From a virus, in IMG/VR virus record IMGVR_UViG_3300009146_000026, positions 1-36,798 of that record: a DNA stretch of 36,798 nucleotides; one strand, written 5' to 3'. Within the stretch, counting starts at the first letter, position 1. Each line of letters opens with the position of its first letter. The notes under the pieces are model-generated. The model saw only the letters and a list, made by a program, of their open reading frames with translations, was not told where the DNA came from and searched no databases. Of this stretch, positions 8,179 to 16,633 are shown piece after piece. The position numbers were made by a program, and so were the translations under genes.

Positions 8179-11100
8179 AGGTCCCCCCGGAGGACCCCCG
8201 GGACTTTTGGGCCGCCTGTGACATCACCCCGCATCTCAAACGCGTTGATGGCACGTCCGGCGTTGACCAGCGTCCACGCCTGCTGGAGTTTCATCGCCTC
8301 CATCTCGGGCTGGGGCCAGGTCTCCTTCTTCAGTTTGATCAGGTCATCGCCGTAGGTGATCTTGCGACCGGCCATCTCCTCCAACTTGGCCTTGAACCGC
8401 TCCGGGTTGGCCGCGACGTTGTCGATGTACCAGTCAGCCTTGATCGGCACGCCCTTGTGACGATCCTCATCGTTGGCGGCGGCGGAGACGATCCTGTCCA
8501 GATCCTTCAGCACACCGATCCGCTCGGACACGTCGACGGCCACCTCCGCAGCAGCACGGAAGTCCTCACCACTCTCGGTGCTGCCCAGTTTCCGGGCCAT
8601 CTCGGCCAACGGCTTGTTATTGCTCAGAACGGCGTTCAACTGGCTGCTGTTGGTGATCCGCTCCACCGGGACGCCGTTGATGGTCAGCGCCTGTGGCCGA
8701 GAGCCGGTGTGGAAGGCGTTCGGCTTCTCCCCGGTCACCGGGACGAACGGCTGGGTCACCAGTTCGCTGTCCACCACCCTCATGGCCAGGTCGGCCACGA
8801 AGGCGGCTGCCTTCTCCGGGGTGTTGTTGCCAGGGCCGAACTCGTTGCCGCCCTCGAAGTAGTCCTTCCCGGCACTGCTGGCGAGCGCGTTCTTGAACGC
8901 CAGCATCACCGACGGCTTGTCGGACAGGGCTGCGGCGATCCGCGTCGCCTTGTCCGGCTCGGTCAGGGACGCCTTCGGGTCCAACTGGGAGAAGAACCAT
9001 GTGGCAACCCGGGCGTTGTTCCCGGTCTTCACCTGATCCCAGGTCAGGTTCGTGGTGGCGTTGTCGGCGCGCTGTCCGGCGAGGGTGGTGAACACGTCCT
9101 GGAGCGCGGAGATCGACCGATCCCGCTCGACCCGGGCGCTGTTGGCCATCCCAGCCATCCGCGAAGACAGAGTGTTGCCACCAGCGCCTCCAGCACCAGG
9201 AGCGCCCGGAACCCCAGGAGCACCAGGAGTCCCAGGAGCACCCCCAGGAGCAACCCCGGGGCCTCCCGGCGGGCCTTCAGGAGGAGGGGGTGGCTGATTA
9301 GCAGCCTCGGCCTGCTCAGCCTTGTACCGCTCACCGCCGACCGCAGCCTCCTTCGGGCGTGGAGCCGACGCGTCCGTGCGGTAGAAGCCGCTTCGCACTG
9401 ATGCGGCACGGGTGCCTCCGGGACGCATGTAGCCCTCATCGGTGGCCTTGAGCCGCTGGCGCGACTTGCCCGGGTTCGGGGACTGGCCGCGAGAGTCGAG
9501 GAAGCCCCGCTCGCCCTGCTTGGTCTCGGCAAGCGGCTCGTAGTTCACCGACCTGATGAAGTAGGGGAACTGCTGCTGAAGGGTCTGCAGCGCGACCTGA
9601 TAGCCCTCGGCGTTGAGGCGCAACTTGGAGGCCTTCTCGTTGGTCGCCTGCTCTTCGAGTTCCTGGTACACCTCGTCGATGCGGCGGTTGCGACCGACCT
9701 CGGTCAGATTGCGACCGTTGCCCTCGGCGTCCACTGTCTGCGTCGCCTGCTGGTGCAGGGAGTCCATCTCCTCCTCGGTCAACTCACCGATGGATGCACG
9801 GGCGTCGGACTCCAACTGCTTGTACGCGGTCTTGTACTCCTCGCTGGTGCGCGAGCCCGCGATCTCTGCGGCACGGGAGCGCAGCCGGGCCTTCTCGCGG
9901 GAGTCGATGTCCTGGGCGTACATCCCAGAGTTCTCCACCGCGTCGAGGATCTTCAGGTAGTTGCGGTACATCGAGCGGGCCTTGTCCGAGCCGCCACGAG
10001 CGCCACGGAGGTTGGGGTCGAACTCGATGGAGTGGACCCCGGACGAGGACACCACCGTCGCCATTCGGGCTCCGTTGCCCACCGCAGCCGCGATGTCCTC
10101 ACCCGTGAGCCCGCCCTGCACCCTGGTGCGGACGTACTGGCCACCCTTCATCGAACGCTTCATGTTGGCGTAGTCGAAGGGCAGATAGGTGTCGTCCCCG
10201 ACTCCCACGGCCTGGGACACCACATCACCGTCGGCGTCGATCAGCACCCCCTGCGAGGGGAGGATGCTGCCCGCCTTCTGGGACAGTTCGGCGACCCTGC
10301 GATCCAGCGGGATGGTCTTCAGCAGATGGATCGCCGCCACGTCGGAGCGGACCCGCATGTTCAACTGATCCTCGGTCAGGGACTCCTCGTTGAGCCGGGA
10401 CTGATCAAGGTTGTGCTTCAGCGAGCCCTCCACAGCGCCACGGATCATCATCTGGTCGCCCTTGCCGCGACGGCCCACCGCGTTCAGGTCGGACTGCGCC
10501 AGCACCAGGTCGGTGACCCTCCCGGCACCGCCCTCACCGGCAACAGCGTCAACTATGTCCATCTCCTTGGAGTTCATCTGCCGCATCAACTCGATGTCGG
10601 GCTCCTTCTCGGTGCCCCGGTAGCGGTATGCGGTCTGACGAACCTTGGGATCGAGCACCTTCTCCGCAATCGGGCCGTACTCGCCCATGAACCGGGCCAT
10701 TCCGGCCATCTTGTCGTGGCCAGTGGCCTCCAGGACATCGCCTCCGGAGCGGAACCTGCTGAACAGGCGGTTCAGCATCCCCTCCTCCGGGCCACGGGGC
10801 ATCAGGGCTGATGTGAGGGCGCTGCGCTGCGTGTCCCCGAGCGCGCCGATGGCAGCCATCTGCGAGCCGCCCATCGCCCCGAGAGTGTTGAACTGGGCCA
10901 CCTTGCGGCGGACATCCTCCTTGGCACCGGCGGCGGAGTCGATCTCGATGCTCAGGATCGAGTCCTCGACCTGGAGCCCGTTCTTGCCATAGGCGGAGTC
11001 CGGCATCCCGTGGGCGGCCATGTCCAGTGGAGCCTCGATGGTCTTGATGTCCCCGTTCTGACCCTGCACCTGGATCAGCGCCACGATCTTCTTGCGCTCA

Positions 11101-11696
11101 GCCGGGGAGAACGATGCGCCGAACTCACGGAGTATCTCGTCGGCCTGCTCGTACTGTGCCTGCACCCTGGCGGCCTGCTCCTCCGTCACCCCTTGTGGCA
11201 GGCCAGTCGCCGCGTTGACCGGACGATCCTTGGCCGCACGAAGAGGAGTGGCGCGCTGCTGCATCGAGGCGTACTGCAGTGGGTTCACCTTCCGCTGCTG
11301 GTTCACGCCACGGGAGAACCGGCCCCTGCTGTCGCGCTTGTGCTTGTTCTCCTCCCACTTGGCACCACCGGGAGGAGCGAACAAGTCACCATCATCGTCC
11401 TTGCGGATCACCGACTCGACAGCGAACGCCTCGACACCGGCCAGCCACTCAGCGGCCTTGTGCACCTCGTCGTCGGGGTAGCGGCCCTGAGCCACCTCAG
11501 AGGCGTACTGGCGCAGCAGTTGCCGCTTGGCCACGGCGACCCGCTGGCCCACATAGGCCGCTGCGGACTTGTTCAGAAGTTGTGCGTTGTCCAGGGCGTC
11601 ATCGGCAAGCACGTCCAGCACGATGTCGTCGATCATGCTCTCCGCAGCCTCGGGATCGACCTCGTAGACCTTGGCGAGTGCGTCCATCACGCTCAT
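8028..11696 (-). CDS. Giant 1222-residue head-module protein with collagen-like segment
   Basis: This long protein is of unknown family. The N-terminal 110 residues are helical and acidic. Near residues 119-130 is HKRDSRGRFSRG, a relative of the HPRDxxGRF peptides in the 784-residue protein. A long charged region with predicted helices runs to about residue 780. A Pro-rich linker and collagen-like Gly-x-y stretch (PGTPGAPGVPGAPG within about residues 800-842) separate it from a second globular region of about 330 residues. Length and composition would suit a scaffold-like or internal virion protein (inference). The ATG has GGAG 7 nt upstream. The last 151 nt overlap the AAA+ ATPase frame, and the slip site near the end would swap the natural C-terminus for the ATPase in a fraction of products. 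Confidence 0.8.
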   Translation of the reverse strand: MSVMDALAKVYEVDPEAAESMIDDIVLDVLADDALDNAQLLNKSAAAYVGQRVAVAKRQLLRQYASEVAQGRYPDDEVHKAAEWLAGVEAFAVESVIRKDDDGDLFAPPGGAKWEENKHKRDSRGRFSRGVNQQRKVNPLQYASMQQRATPLRAAKDRPVNAATGLPQGVTEEQAARVQAQYEQADEILREFGASFSPAERKKIVALIQVQGQNGDIKTIEAPLDMAAHGMPDSAYGKNGLQVEDSILSIEIDSAAGAKEDVRRKVAQFNTLGAMGGSQMAAIGALGDTQRSALTSALMPRGPEEGMLNRLFSRFRSGGDVLEATGHDKMAGMARFMGEYGPIAEKVLDPKVRQTAYRYRGTEKEPDIELMRQMNSKEMDIVDAVAGEGGAGRVTDLVLAQSDLNAVGRRGKGDQMMIRGAVEGSLKHNLDQSRLNEESLTEDQLNMRVRSDVAAIHLLKTIPLDRRVAELSQKAGSILPSQGVLIDADGDVVSQAVGVGDDTYLPFDYANMKRSMKGGQYVRTRVQGGLTGEDIAAAVGNGARMATVVSSSGVHSIEFDPNLRGARGGSDKARSMYRNYLKILDAVENSGMYAQDIDSREKARLRSRAAEIAGSRTSEEYKTAYKQLESDARASIGELTEEEMDSLHQQATQTVDAEGNGRNLTEVGRNRRIDEVYQELEEQATNEKASKLRLNAEGYQVALQTLQQQFPYFIRSVNYEPLAETKQGERGFLDSRGQSPNPGKSRQRLKATDEGYMRPGGTRAASVRSGFYRTDASAPRPKEAAVGGERYKAEQAEAANQPPPPPEGPPGGPGVAPGGAPGTPGAPGVPGAPGAGGAGGNTLSSRMAGMANSARVERDRSISALQDVFTTLAGQRADNATTNLTWDQVKTGNNARVATWFFSQLDPKASLTEPDKATRIAAALSDKPSVMLAFKNALASSAGKDYFEGGNEFGPGNNTPEKAAAFVADLAMRVVDSELVTQPFVPVTGEKPNAFHTGSRPQALTINGVPVERITNSSQLNAVLSNNKPLAEMARKLGSTESGEDFRAAAEVAVDVSERIGVLKDLDRIVSAAANDEDRHKGVPIKADWYIDNVAANPERFKAKLEEMAGRKITYGDDLIKLKKETWPQPEMEAMKLQQAWTLVNAGRAINAFEMRGDVTGGPKVPGVLRGDLWTPKEEAEKADSSRPARPRLERVSKDSSPLAREISRRRLAGLTYVPTRV
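8180..8211 (-). promoter_or_regulatory. Candidate programmed -1 ribosomal frameshift site
   Basis: On the minus strand the heptamer C CCA AAA (8211-8205) sits in the zero frame of the 1222-residue gene (Gly-Pro-Lys codons) and fits the X XXY YYZ rule. After an 8-nt spacer comes a GC-rich hairpin: GGTCC (8196-8192), 7-nt loop, GGACC (8184-8180). A slip to -1 enters the AAA+ ATPase frame exactly. That frame has a TGA at 8226-8224, just upstream of the slip site, so the site lies in the only short stretch where a shift can work. Slip site, spacer and stem are all visible; function is inferred. Confidence 0.65.
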
Positions 11697-11705
11697 ATGT
11701 GTCTC

Positions 11706-14027
11706 CTAGCCCATTGACCCACGACGGTAGACGGTCTTACCGGACGCTGTGCGAACCATCGCCCCAGTCTTCACACCACCGAAGCCGGTGGGAATCCTGG
11801 GGAACTTGGGCACTCGTATCAAGGCCTTGGCCACGTCCAACTCGCGCTGCTTCACCTTGTACGGGTTGCCCAGTTTGGGGTGCGGGTTCGTCCGGTAGAA
11901 CTTCTCCCCTAAGTCCCGGTAGCCCGGATTCGCTGCCTCTTCCGGATCAGGCTGACGCGGGGGAGGACGGGTGCCACGGGCTCGGTGCTCATGCACCAGG
12001 GCCTGGCGTGCCTTCAAGCCCCTGATCTCCGCCTTGGAGCGCCGATAGACGGGCTTCGGCAGACCAGCCTTGCGCCTGCGGGCCAACTCATCCGTGACTG
12101 CGAAGTCGTGGTCAGAGGGGTCCTTGCCACCGCTCGAATGGCGAATGAAGTTCTGCATGTTGACGAGACCCTCGACGGTCCTGCGCTGGCTGATCTCCCT
12201 GGCGACCCGTGCCTGCTTGGCTTTGGCCTTGTGCGGCGCGATGTTCTTGTCCATGAAGTGCTCGATGCGCTCTGCCTTGCTCCGACCACCATGTGCGATC
12301 CGGTAGTAGTCGTCCACATCCTGAAGGGTGCGCTGCGCTCCATAGGGATACTTGTTGGTCGCCAGAGCCTGATCGGCCCGTACATCGCCCATTTTGGAGA
12401 CCATCGCCCTGGCCACGTCGATCTGGCGGGTGCGGTCACCGGACAGGTGCATCTTTCTGACCTTGGTCTTGTTGGCCTTGTCGGCAGCACGCACCTGGGC
12501 GAGCCGTGCCTGGGATCGCTGTATCGAGGCTGCGATCTTGGGATCGTCCAGTGGCCCAGTGGTTCGGTGCCTGGTGAACGCTGACCCATGACCAGGTTGC
12601 CCGATCGGGACTTCACCCTTCGCACTTTGCCTGGCCTTGCTGCGCCATCTGGTCTCAGATGTGCGGTTGACGTTCTGGACGTGCTTGACCTGCTTGAGTG
12701 GCACGTTCCCCGGGTACATGTACTCCTCGGAGCCGCTGTGAATGTTGCGGGGAGGACGCCCGGCGCTGTCGTCGATGTGCATCACCCGACCGACGCGCTT
12801 ACCCGACCGCTTGTTCTGAGCGATCAGTTGCTCAGCCCGCTCCGGGGAGTTGAAGGCGCGGATGTAGTGGGGCTTCTCGCCATGGGTTGCGAAGCGCATG
12901 CCGTGGTCAAAGCCCGGGGTGGTGTACACCCCGGTGCCTCCGCTGCCTGGAGATGGCTTGAGGTGCCCGGCGCGCTTGATCCCCTTCCAGCCCTGGAGGC
13001 TGGTGCCGTGGTACAGCGCCTTCTTGACCTTCATGGCTCGGGCGCTGCGCTCATCGGCCTTGGACTCCGAACGCTGGATGCGGGCGAAGTTCAGCGAGCC
13101 CAGCGATCCCACACCAAGGGCACCAATACCCACCGTGTTGGACATCCCGGTTGCCGTTGGCGCGACCCCGCTCACCCGCTTCAGCGCCTTGACGTTGCGC
13201 AGCCGCTTGGCCTTCAGGGCCACATTGGCCAGGCGAGGTGCCTGCAGTCCAAGGGCTGCTGCACCCAGTCCGGCGGAGGCCAGGGAGTAGGTGCTCTGCT
13301 TCTTCTTGCGCGCCACCAGTTGGCGCTGCTCATGCTGGGCGAGGGTGTTGATGGCAGCGTCACCGGAGGCCAACTTGCTTACGCTGCTCTTCTTCACCCG
13401 GTAGGTGCCACGCTCGGTGGAGTAGTCGTACTTGCCCTCGGTGCTGCGACGCACCGCACGACGTGCGAATGGGGATGCCGCCACCGCACCACCTGCTGCG
13501 CCAAGAGCAGTGCTGGTGCCTATCGCGGCGAGACGCAACTTCCCCTTGGCAGCCCTACGTGCCAGAGATGATCCTGCGATGCCGCCCAACGTGGAGCCTG
13601 CGCCCACCGTGGCCAACTCAGCGGTCCTGGCCCGGTTCGACTGGTTCTTCTTGCCCTTGACGCTGGGCAGGCCCACCGCAGTGCGATCCACCGCCTCCTC
13701 CAGCACGTCCTCCTTCAGATCGGGTCGCTCGATCTTCTTCGGACGAGGTGCCAACAGGTTCTTGGCCCCCACTGCGGCAAGAGGCACACCAGCGGCTGCG
13801 ATACCGCGCGTGGACAGCATCCCGCCCACGTACCTGGCATGCCTCGGCTTGATCGTGCGTCCGCGTGCGACCTGCTTGGCAGCGTCCAGGGTGTTCTTCA
13901 CACCGGTGCTTCGGGACAGATGCTCCTGTGCCGCTGCCGCACCGCCGATCATCGAGCCGCCCACCGCAAGGTTGGCAGCGGCGATCCGCCTCCTGCGGCG
14001 CTCCTCCTGATCGCTCAACTCGGGCAT
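11706..14027 (-). CDS. Head-module protein with embedded ADP-ribosyltransferase-like domain
   Basis: This is a 773-residue basic protein. Residues 1-330 carry repeated Arg/Lys clusters next to Gly/Ala hydrophobic stretches (for example GAGSTLGGIAGSSLARRA). Residues about 335-445 look like an ADP-ribosyltransferase of the H-Y-E type: LYHGTS with His340, then GTGVYTT with Tyr368, then GSEEYMYPGNVP with Glu434/Glu435. This order and the EExxxPGNVP ending are typical of toxin-type ART folds, which move ADP-ribose from NAD+ to a target. The C-terminal 320 residues are highly basic and unrecognised. ATG 14027 is preferred over 14042 because it shortens overlap with the upstream gene to 13 nt. Placement among head genes recalls T4 Alt, an ART carried in the virion and injected. 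Activity is not proven. Confidence 0.78.
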   Translation of the reverse strand: MPELSDQEERRRRRIAAANLAVGGSMIGGAAAAQEHLSRSTGVKNTLDAAKQVARGRTIKPRHARYVGGMLSTRGIAAAGVPLAAVGAKNLLAPRPKKIERPDLKEDVLEEAVDRTAVGLPSVKGKKNQSNRARTAELATVGAGSTLGGIAGSSLARRAAKGKLRLAAIGTSTALGAAGGAVAASPFARRAVRRSTEGKYDYSTERGTYRVKKSSVSKLASGDAAINTLAQHEQRQLVARKKKQSTYSLASAGLGAAALGLQAPRLANVALKAKRLRNVKALKRVSGVAPTATGMSNTVGIGALGVGSLGSLNFARIQRSESKADERSARAMKVKKALYHGTSLQGWKGIKRAGHLKPSPGSGGTGVYTTPGFDHGMRFATHGEKPHYIRAFNSPERAEQLIAQNKRSGKRVGRVMHIDDSAGRPPRNIHSGSEEYMYPGNVPLKQVKHVQNVNRTSETRWRSKARQSAKGEVPIGQPGHGSAFTRHRTTGPLDDPKIAASIQRSQARLAQVRAADKANKTKVRKMHLSGDRTRQIDVARAMVSKMGDVRADQALATNKYPYGAQRTLQDVDDYYRIAHGGRSKAERIEHFMDKNIAPHKAKAKQARVAREISQRRTVEGLVNMQNFIRHSSGGKDPSDHDFAVTDELARRRKAGLPKPVYRRSKAEIRGLKARQALVHEHRARGTRPPPRQPDPEEAANPGYRDLGEKFYRTNPHPKLGNPYKVKQRELDVAKALIRVPKFPRIPTGFGGVKTGAMVRTASGKTVYRRGSMG

Positions 14028-14278
14028 TGCGCCGCCCACCACATGCTCAGGTCCTCGACCTTCTTCTGACCCCGGTCACCGAGCAGGGTGAGCGTCACGT
14101 ACACCGACGCGCTGAGCATCGAGGACAGCACGCACTCGTCGTTGGCACCACGTGAGTGGCACTCCCTGGAGTACAGGTCCATCAGCAGCGTCGCGTCCCG
14201 GGGACGATCGTCGTAGAGGCAGCCGAGCACCCCTAGCACAGTGGTCACGGACTCGCCCTGCACCACCTGTCCGCACAT
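14015..14278 (-). CDS. Small hypothetical protein with four cysteines
   Basis: This 87-residue protein begins MCGQVVQGESVTTV and contains four Cys (MCG, GCLYD, RECHSRG, DECVLSS). The spacing does not match a zinc ribbon I recognise. The middle is predicted helical and mildly hydrophobic. ATG 14278 was chosen over an upstream ATG at 14332 because it lies one base after the preceding stop, with no long overlap. It overlaps the ART-like gene by 13 nt, which suggests coupled translation; an accessory or chaperone role for that protein is possible but only inferred. Confidence 0.6.
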   Translation of the reverse strand: MCGQVVQGESVTTVLGVLGCLYDDRPRDATLLMDLYSRECHSRGANDECVLSSMLSASVYVTLTLLGDRGQKKVEDLSMWWAAQCPS

Positions 14279-14279
14279 G

Positions 14280-15083
14280 TCAGTCCTTCCAGTACATCTC
14301 GCGGCGCTTGGTCCGACGGATGCCCATGCCACGCTCCACCCGGTTGCGGGCCTTCAGGTAGTCCTTTGGGTTGCCGGTGTCGTTGATGTGACCGGAGAAC
14401 AATGGCGCTTGGCTACCCAGCCTGCGAGTGGCTCGCACGTCAGCACGGGCCTCCTCACCCATCAGGTACTTCTGATTCGCCCTGGTGCCTACCACCCGGT
14501 ACTTCTGCTCAGCCTTCAGAGCGCGCTTGCCACGTGAATCAGCCCCGATGATCCGGGACAGCACTTTCGGGTTCTGATCCATCATCTTGCTCTGGACCGC
14601 CAGCGTTCTGGAGAGCCCGGAGCGACGGTTGACGTTGGCATGCTCCAGTTCATGGGCATTGATGAAGGCCTTACGGGTGTGGAACTTCAGCCCGGTCTGC
14701 TCCCGGCCAGCCCCCAGTTTTCGCATGGCGGGATTGGATTTGCTCGACATGAGGGACACATGCGCCTTACCACCATGGGCCACTGGGCGGATCACATGCG
14801 GTCCAGCCTTGCTTTCCAGACCTGTGGTGGCGTTGTGGCGACCTACGCGTCCCACCACATTGGAAGCCACTCGCGAGTTCTTGTACTCACCGGCAGTCCA
14901 TGCGGCGGTCATGTTCCGAGCCTCGTTCACACCTGCGAGGTGCTTCTGACCGAAGCGACCGCGCTTCACCGAACGCAGCACCTTGGCTTTGGGCAGTGCT
15001 GTGATCGGAGTCCAGCGCCCATTGATGTAGGACTTCTCCACCTTCCGCTGCCACCGTTCGATGGCGTACGTCTCACGGCTCAT
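14280..15083 (-). CDS. Putative zinc metalloprotease (HExxH) downstream of portal
   Basis: This 267-residue basic protein has the zincin motif H144-E-L-E-H148 in AHELEHANVN. A second conserved-looking site lies about 62 residues later, GEEARADVRATRRLG with E210/E211 and D215. HExxH followed by ExxAD is the arrangement of gluzincin-type metalloproteases such as the M48 group, in which two His and one Glu bind zinc and the first Glu is catalytic. The rest is Lys/Arg-rich and not recognised. The start is the ATG that overlaps the portal TGA (ATGA). Since a serine-type prohead protease is also present, this may process other virion proteins or act in the host after injection. Function is inferred from motif only. 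Confidence 0.7.
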   Translation of the reverse strand: MSRETYAIERWQRKVEKSYINGRWTPITALPKAKVLRSVKRGRFGQKHLAGVNEARNMTAAWTAGEYKNSRVASNVVGRVGRHNATTGLESKAGPHVIRPVAHGGKAHVSLMSSKSNPAMRKLGAGREQTGLKFHTRKAFINAHELEHANVNRRSGLSRTLAVQSKMMDQNPKVLSRIIGADSRGKRALKAEQKYRVVGTRANQKYLMGEEARADVRATRRLGSQAPLFSGHINDTGNPKDYLKARNRVERGMGIRRTKRREMYWKD

Positions 15084-16633
15084 TGCGGCGGACCTCCCGG
15101 AGGCGGCTGTGACGGTGGCTGCCCGCCCGGAGCCGGACCACCCGGCTGCGCCGTGCCGGGCTGGGCAGCCATCGGGTTCATCGCCATGGCCATCTGGTTG
15201 CGAGCGGTGAGGTACTCCAGGTTGGTCTGGGCGAACTGGGTGGCCTCGGAGCGCATCTGCATCATGCGGCGCTTCTCCACCTGGTCGTCGTCCAACTTGG
15301 GCAGACGTGCGGCATCCCTGACGAAGTTCTCCAACTCGCCGTCGGGGAACCATGTGACGCCGGTGCCAGCCAGGGCGCTCATGAACTGCGCCAACTGGGC
15401 GATGTCCGGTGAGTCCACATCGTTGGGGACGATCTTGGGCAGCGCCTCGGGCTTCCAGCCGTTGGCCCTGAAGAGGCGTGGCAGGGCCGACCTGTTCAAC
15501 TCATCTGCGATGGACTGGCTGATGCTGTTGAGCGAGGTGCGGAAGATGCCCGTCTTGTCGGTGTGCAACGAGTAGGAGCCAACGGACTGATGGCCGACCA
15601 TGATGAAGTCCGCCAGGACGGTCTGGAGTATGCGCTCTTCATAGCGCCGGATGATCTGATCGGTGTTGAATGCGCGTCCACCACCACCACCGAGCAACTC
15701 GAAGGTGTAGAGCGGCTGCTTGGAATCCTGGTCGTACGCGATGGGGAAGACAACGCCTTCCTGCTCATTGCGCCGTACTCCCTTCACCATCTTCTTGAAG
15801 GCCTCTACAGTCTTGGCCTGCTCGGAGCCGGGCTTCGCCTTGAGGTACTCGGCGGGCACCTTCACAACTGGCATGCCCGCAAGATCACGTTCAACACCAA
15901 CAGCCTCGAACTCCTCCAGCCGCTTCTTCATGTACCAGGGGCGGTACATGGTGCGCAGCATGGACATGCCCTCTGGATTCCCCTTGTGATGGCGGTAGCG
16001 GAAGAGCAGGCTCCGTGATCTGGGCAGCGTGGTGGTCTGGTAGCGGGGTGGGGCCAACTGGATCATCGCCAACGTCTCACCAGAGTCGTCGAACACCCAC
16101 CGCAATAGCGTTTCCTGCGCCCTGATGGGCATCTTGCGCCATCCCACCAGTCCATCGGAGTGTTTGGACGCCTGCTGCGGGTTGCGAGCCCAGATGCCCC
16201 TTCTCTGCTTGTACACGACCTCGTGCCATGACCAGCCGTAGACGAGGCATGACAACGCCTCCGAGATGAAGTCATCCCAGGTGTGCTCCATGTCATCCAT
16301 GCAGTCCTCTACGAAGCGGGCCGCATTGCCATCGTCCTTGCTCTTGCCTGCTGGCTCCACCCGCCACTCCTGATTGCGCAGGAGGCGGTCGATGCTGAAG
16401 AGCAGCGCGCCCACGAGCGGCTCATTCTCGCTCATCTCCTTGAAGATCTGGACGGCCTTGCGCCCACGCAGTTGGGGAAGGAACTCCTCATCGAGGTAGC
16501 CGGACGCGCGCTTGAGGCCGGTGACACCCAGTTCCCTGAACTCACTGAGACGCTCGACCTCGGCCAGCATCTGCTGATCGACCCCTGATGAGTCCTCAGG
16601 GCCGGTCTGGCGACGCTCCTCGATGATGCTCAT
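15080..16633 (-). CDS. Portal protein, DUF935/Mu gp29-like
   Basis: This 517-residue protein would form the dodecameric ring at the head vertex through which DNA enters and leaves. Typical features are an early ENEPLVGALLFSIDRLL helix, the LRNQEWRVEPAG strand, then YGWSWHEVVYKQR at about residue 135, a hallmark of DUF935/gp29-type portals, and later VGHQSVGSYSLHTDK. The C-terminus is a Pro/Gly/Gln tail (AAQPGTAQPGGPAPGG and onward). Length fits the family (about 450-550). It follows the 476-residue gene and the terminase, the usual order, and its ATG overlaps the upstream stop. Confidence 0.9.
   Translation of the reverse strand: MSIIEERRQTGPEDSSGVDQQMLAEVERLSEFRELGVTGLKRASGYLDEEFLPQLRGRKAVQIFKEMSENEPLVGALLFSIDRLLRNQEWRVEPAGKSKDDGNAARFVEDCMDDMEHTWDDFISEALSCLVYGWSWHEVVYKQRRGIWARNPQQASKHSDGLVGWRKMPIRAQETLLRWVFDDSGETLAMIQLAPPRYQTTTLPRSRSLLFRYRHHKGNPEGMSMLRTMYRPWYMKKRLEEFEAVGVERDLAGMPVVKVPAEYLKAKPGSEQAKTVEAFKKMVKGVRRNEQEGVVFPIAYDQDSKQPLYTFELLGGGGGRAFNTDQIIRRYEERILQTVLADFIMVGHQSVGSYSLHTDKTGIFRTSLNSISQSIADELNRSALPRLFRANGWKPEALPKIVPNDVDSPDIAQLAQFMSALAGTGVTWFPDGELENFVRDAARLPKLDDDQVEKRRMMQMRSEATQFAQTNLEYLTARNQMAMAMNPMAAQPGTAQPGGPAPGGQPPSQPPPGGPPQ

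Noticed and set aside
7234-10811. Long plus-strand open frames opposite the AAA+ and 1222-residue genes (for example 7234-8355 and 9753-10811)
   Set aside because: They are antisense to strongly supported genes, have Arg/His/Leu-rich shadow composition and no domain, and are expected in GC-rich DNA.
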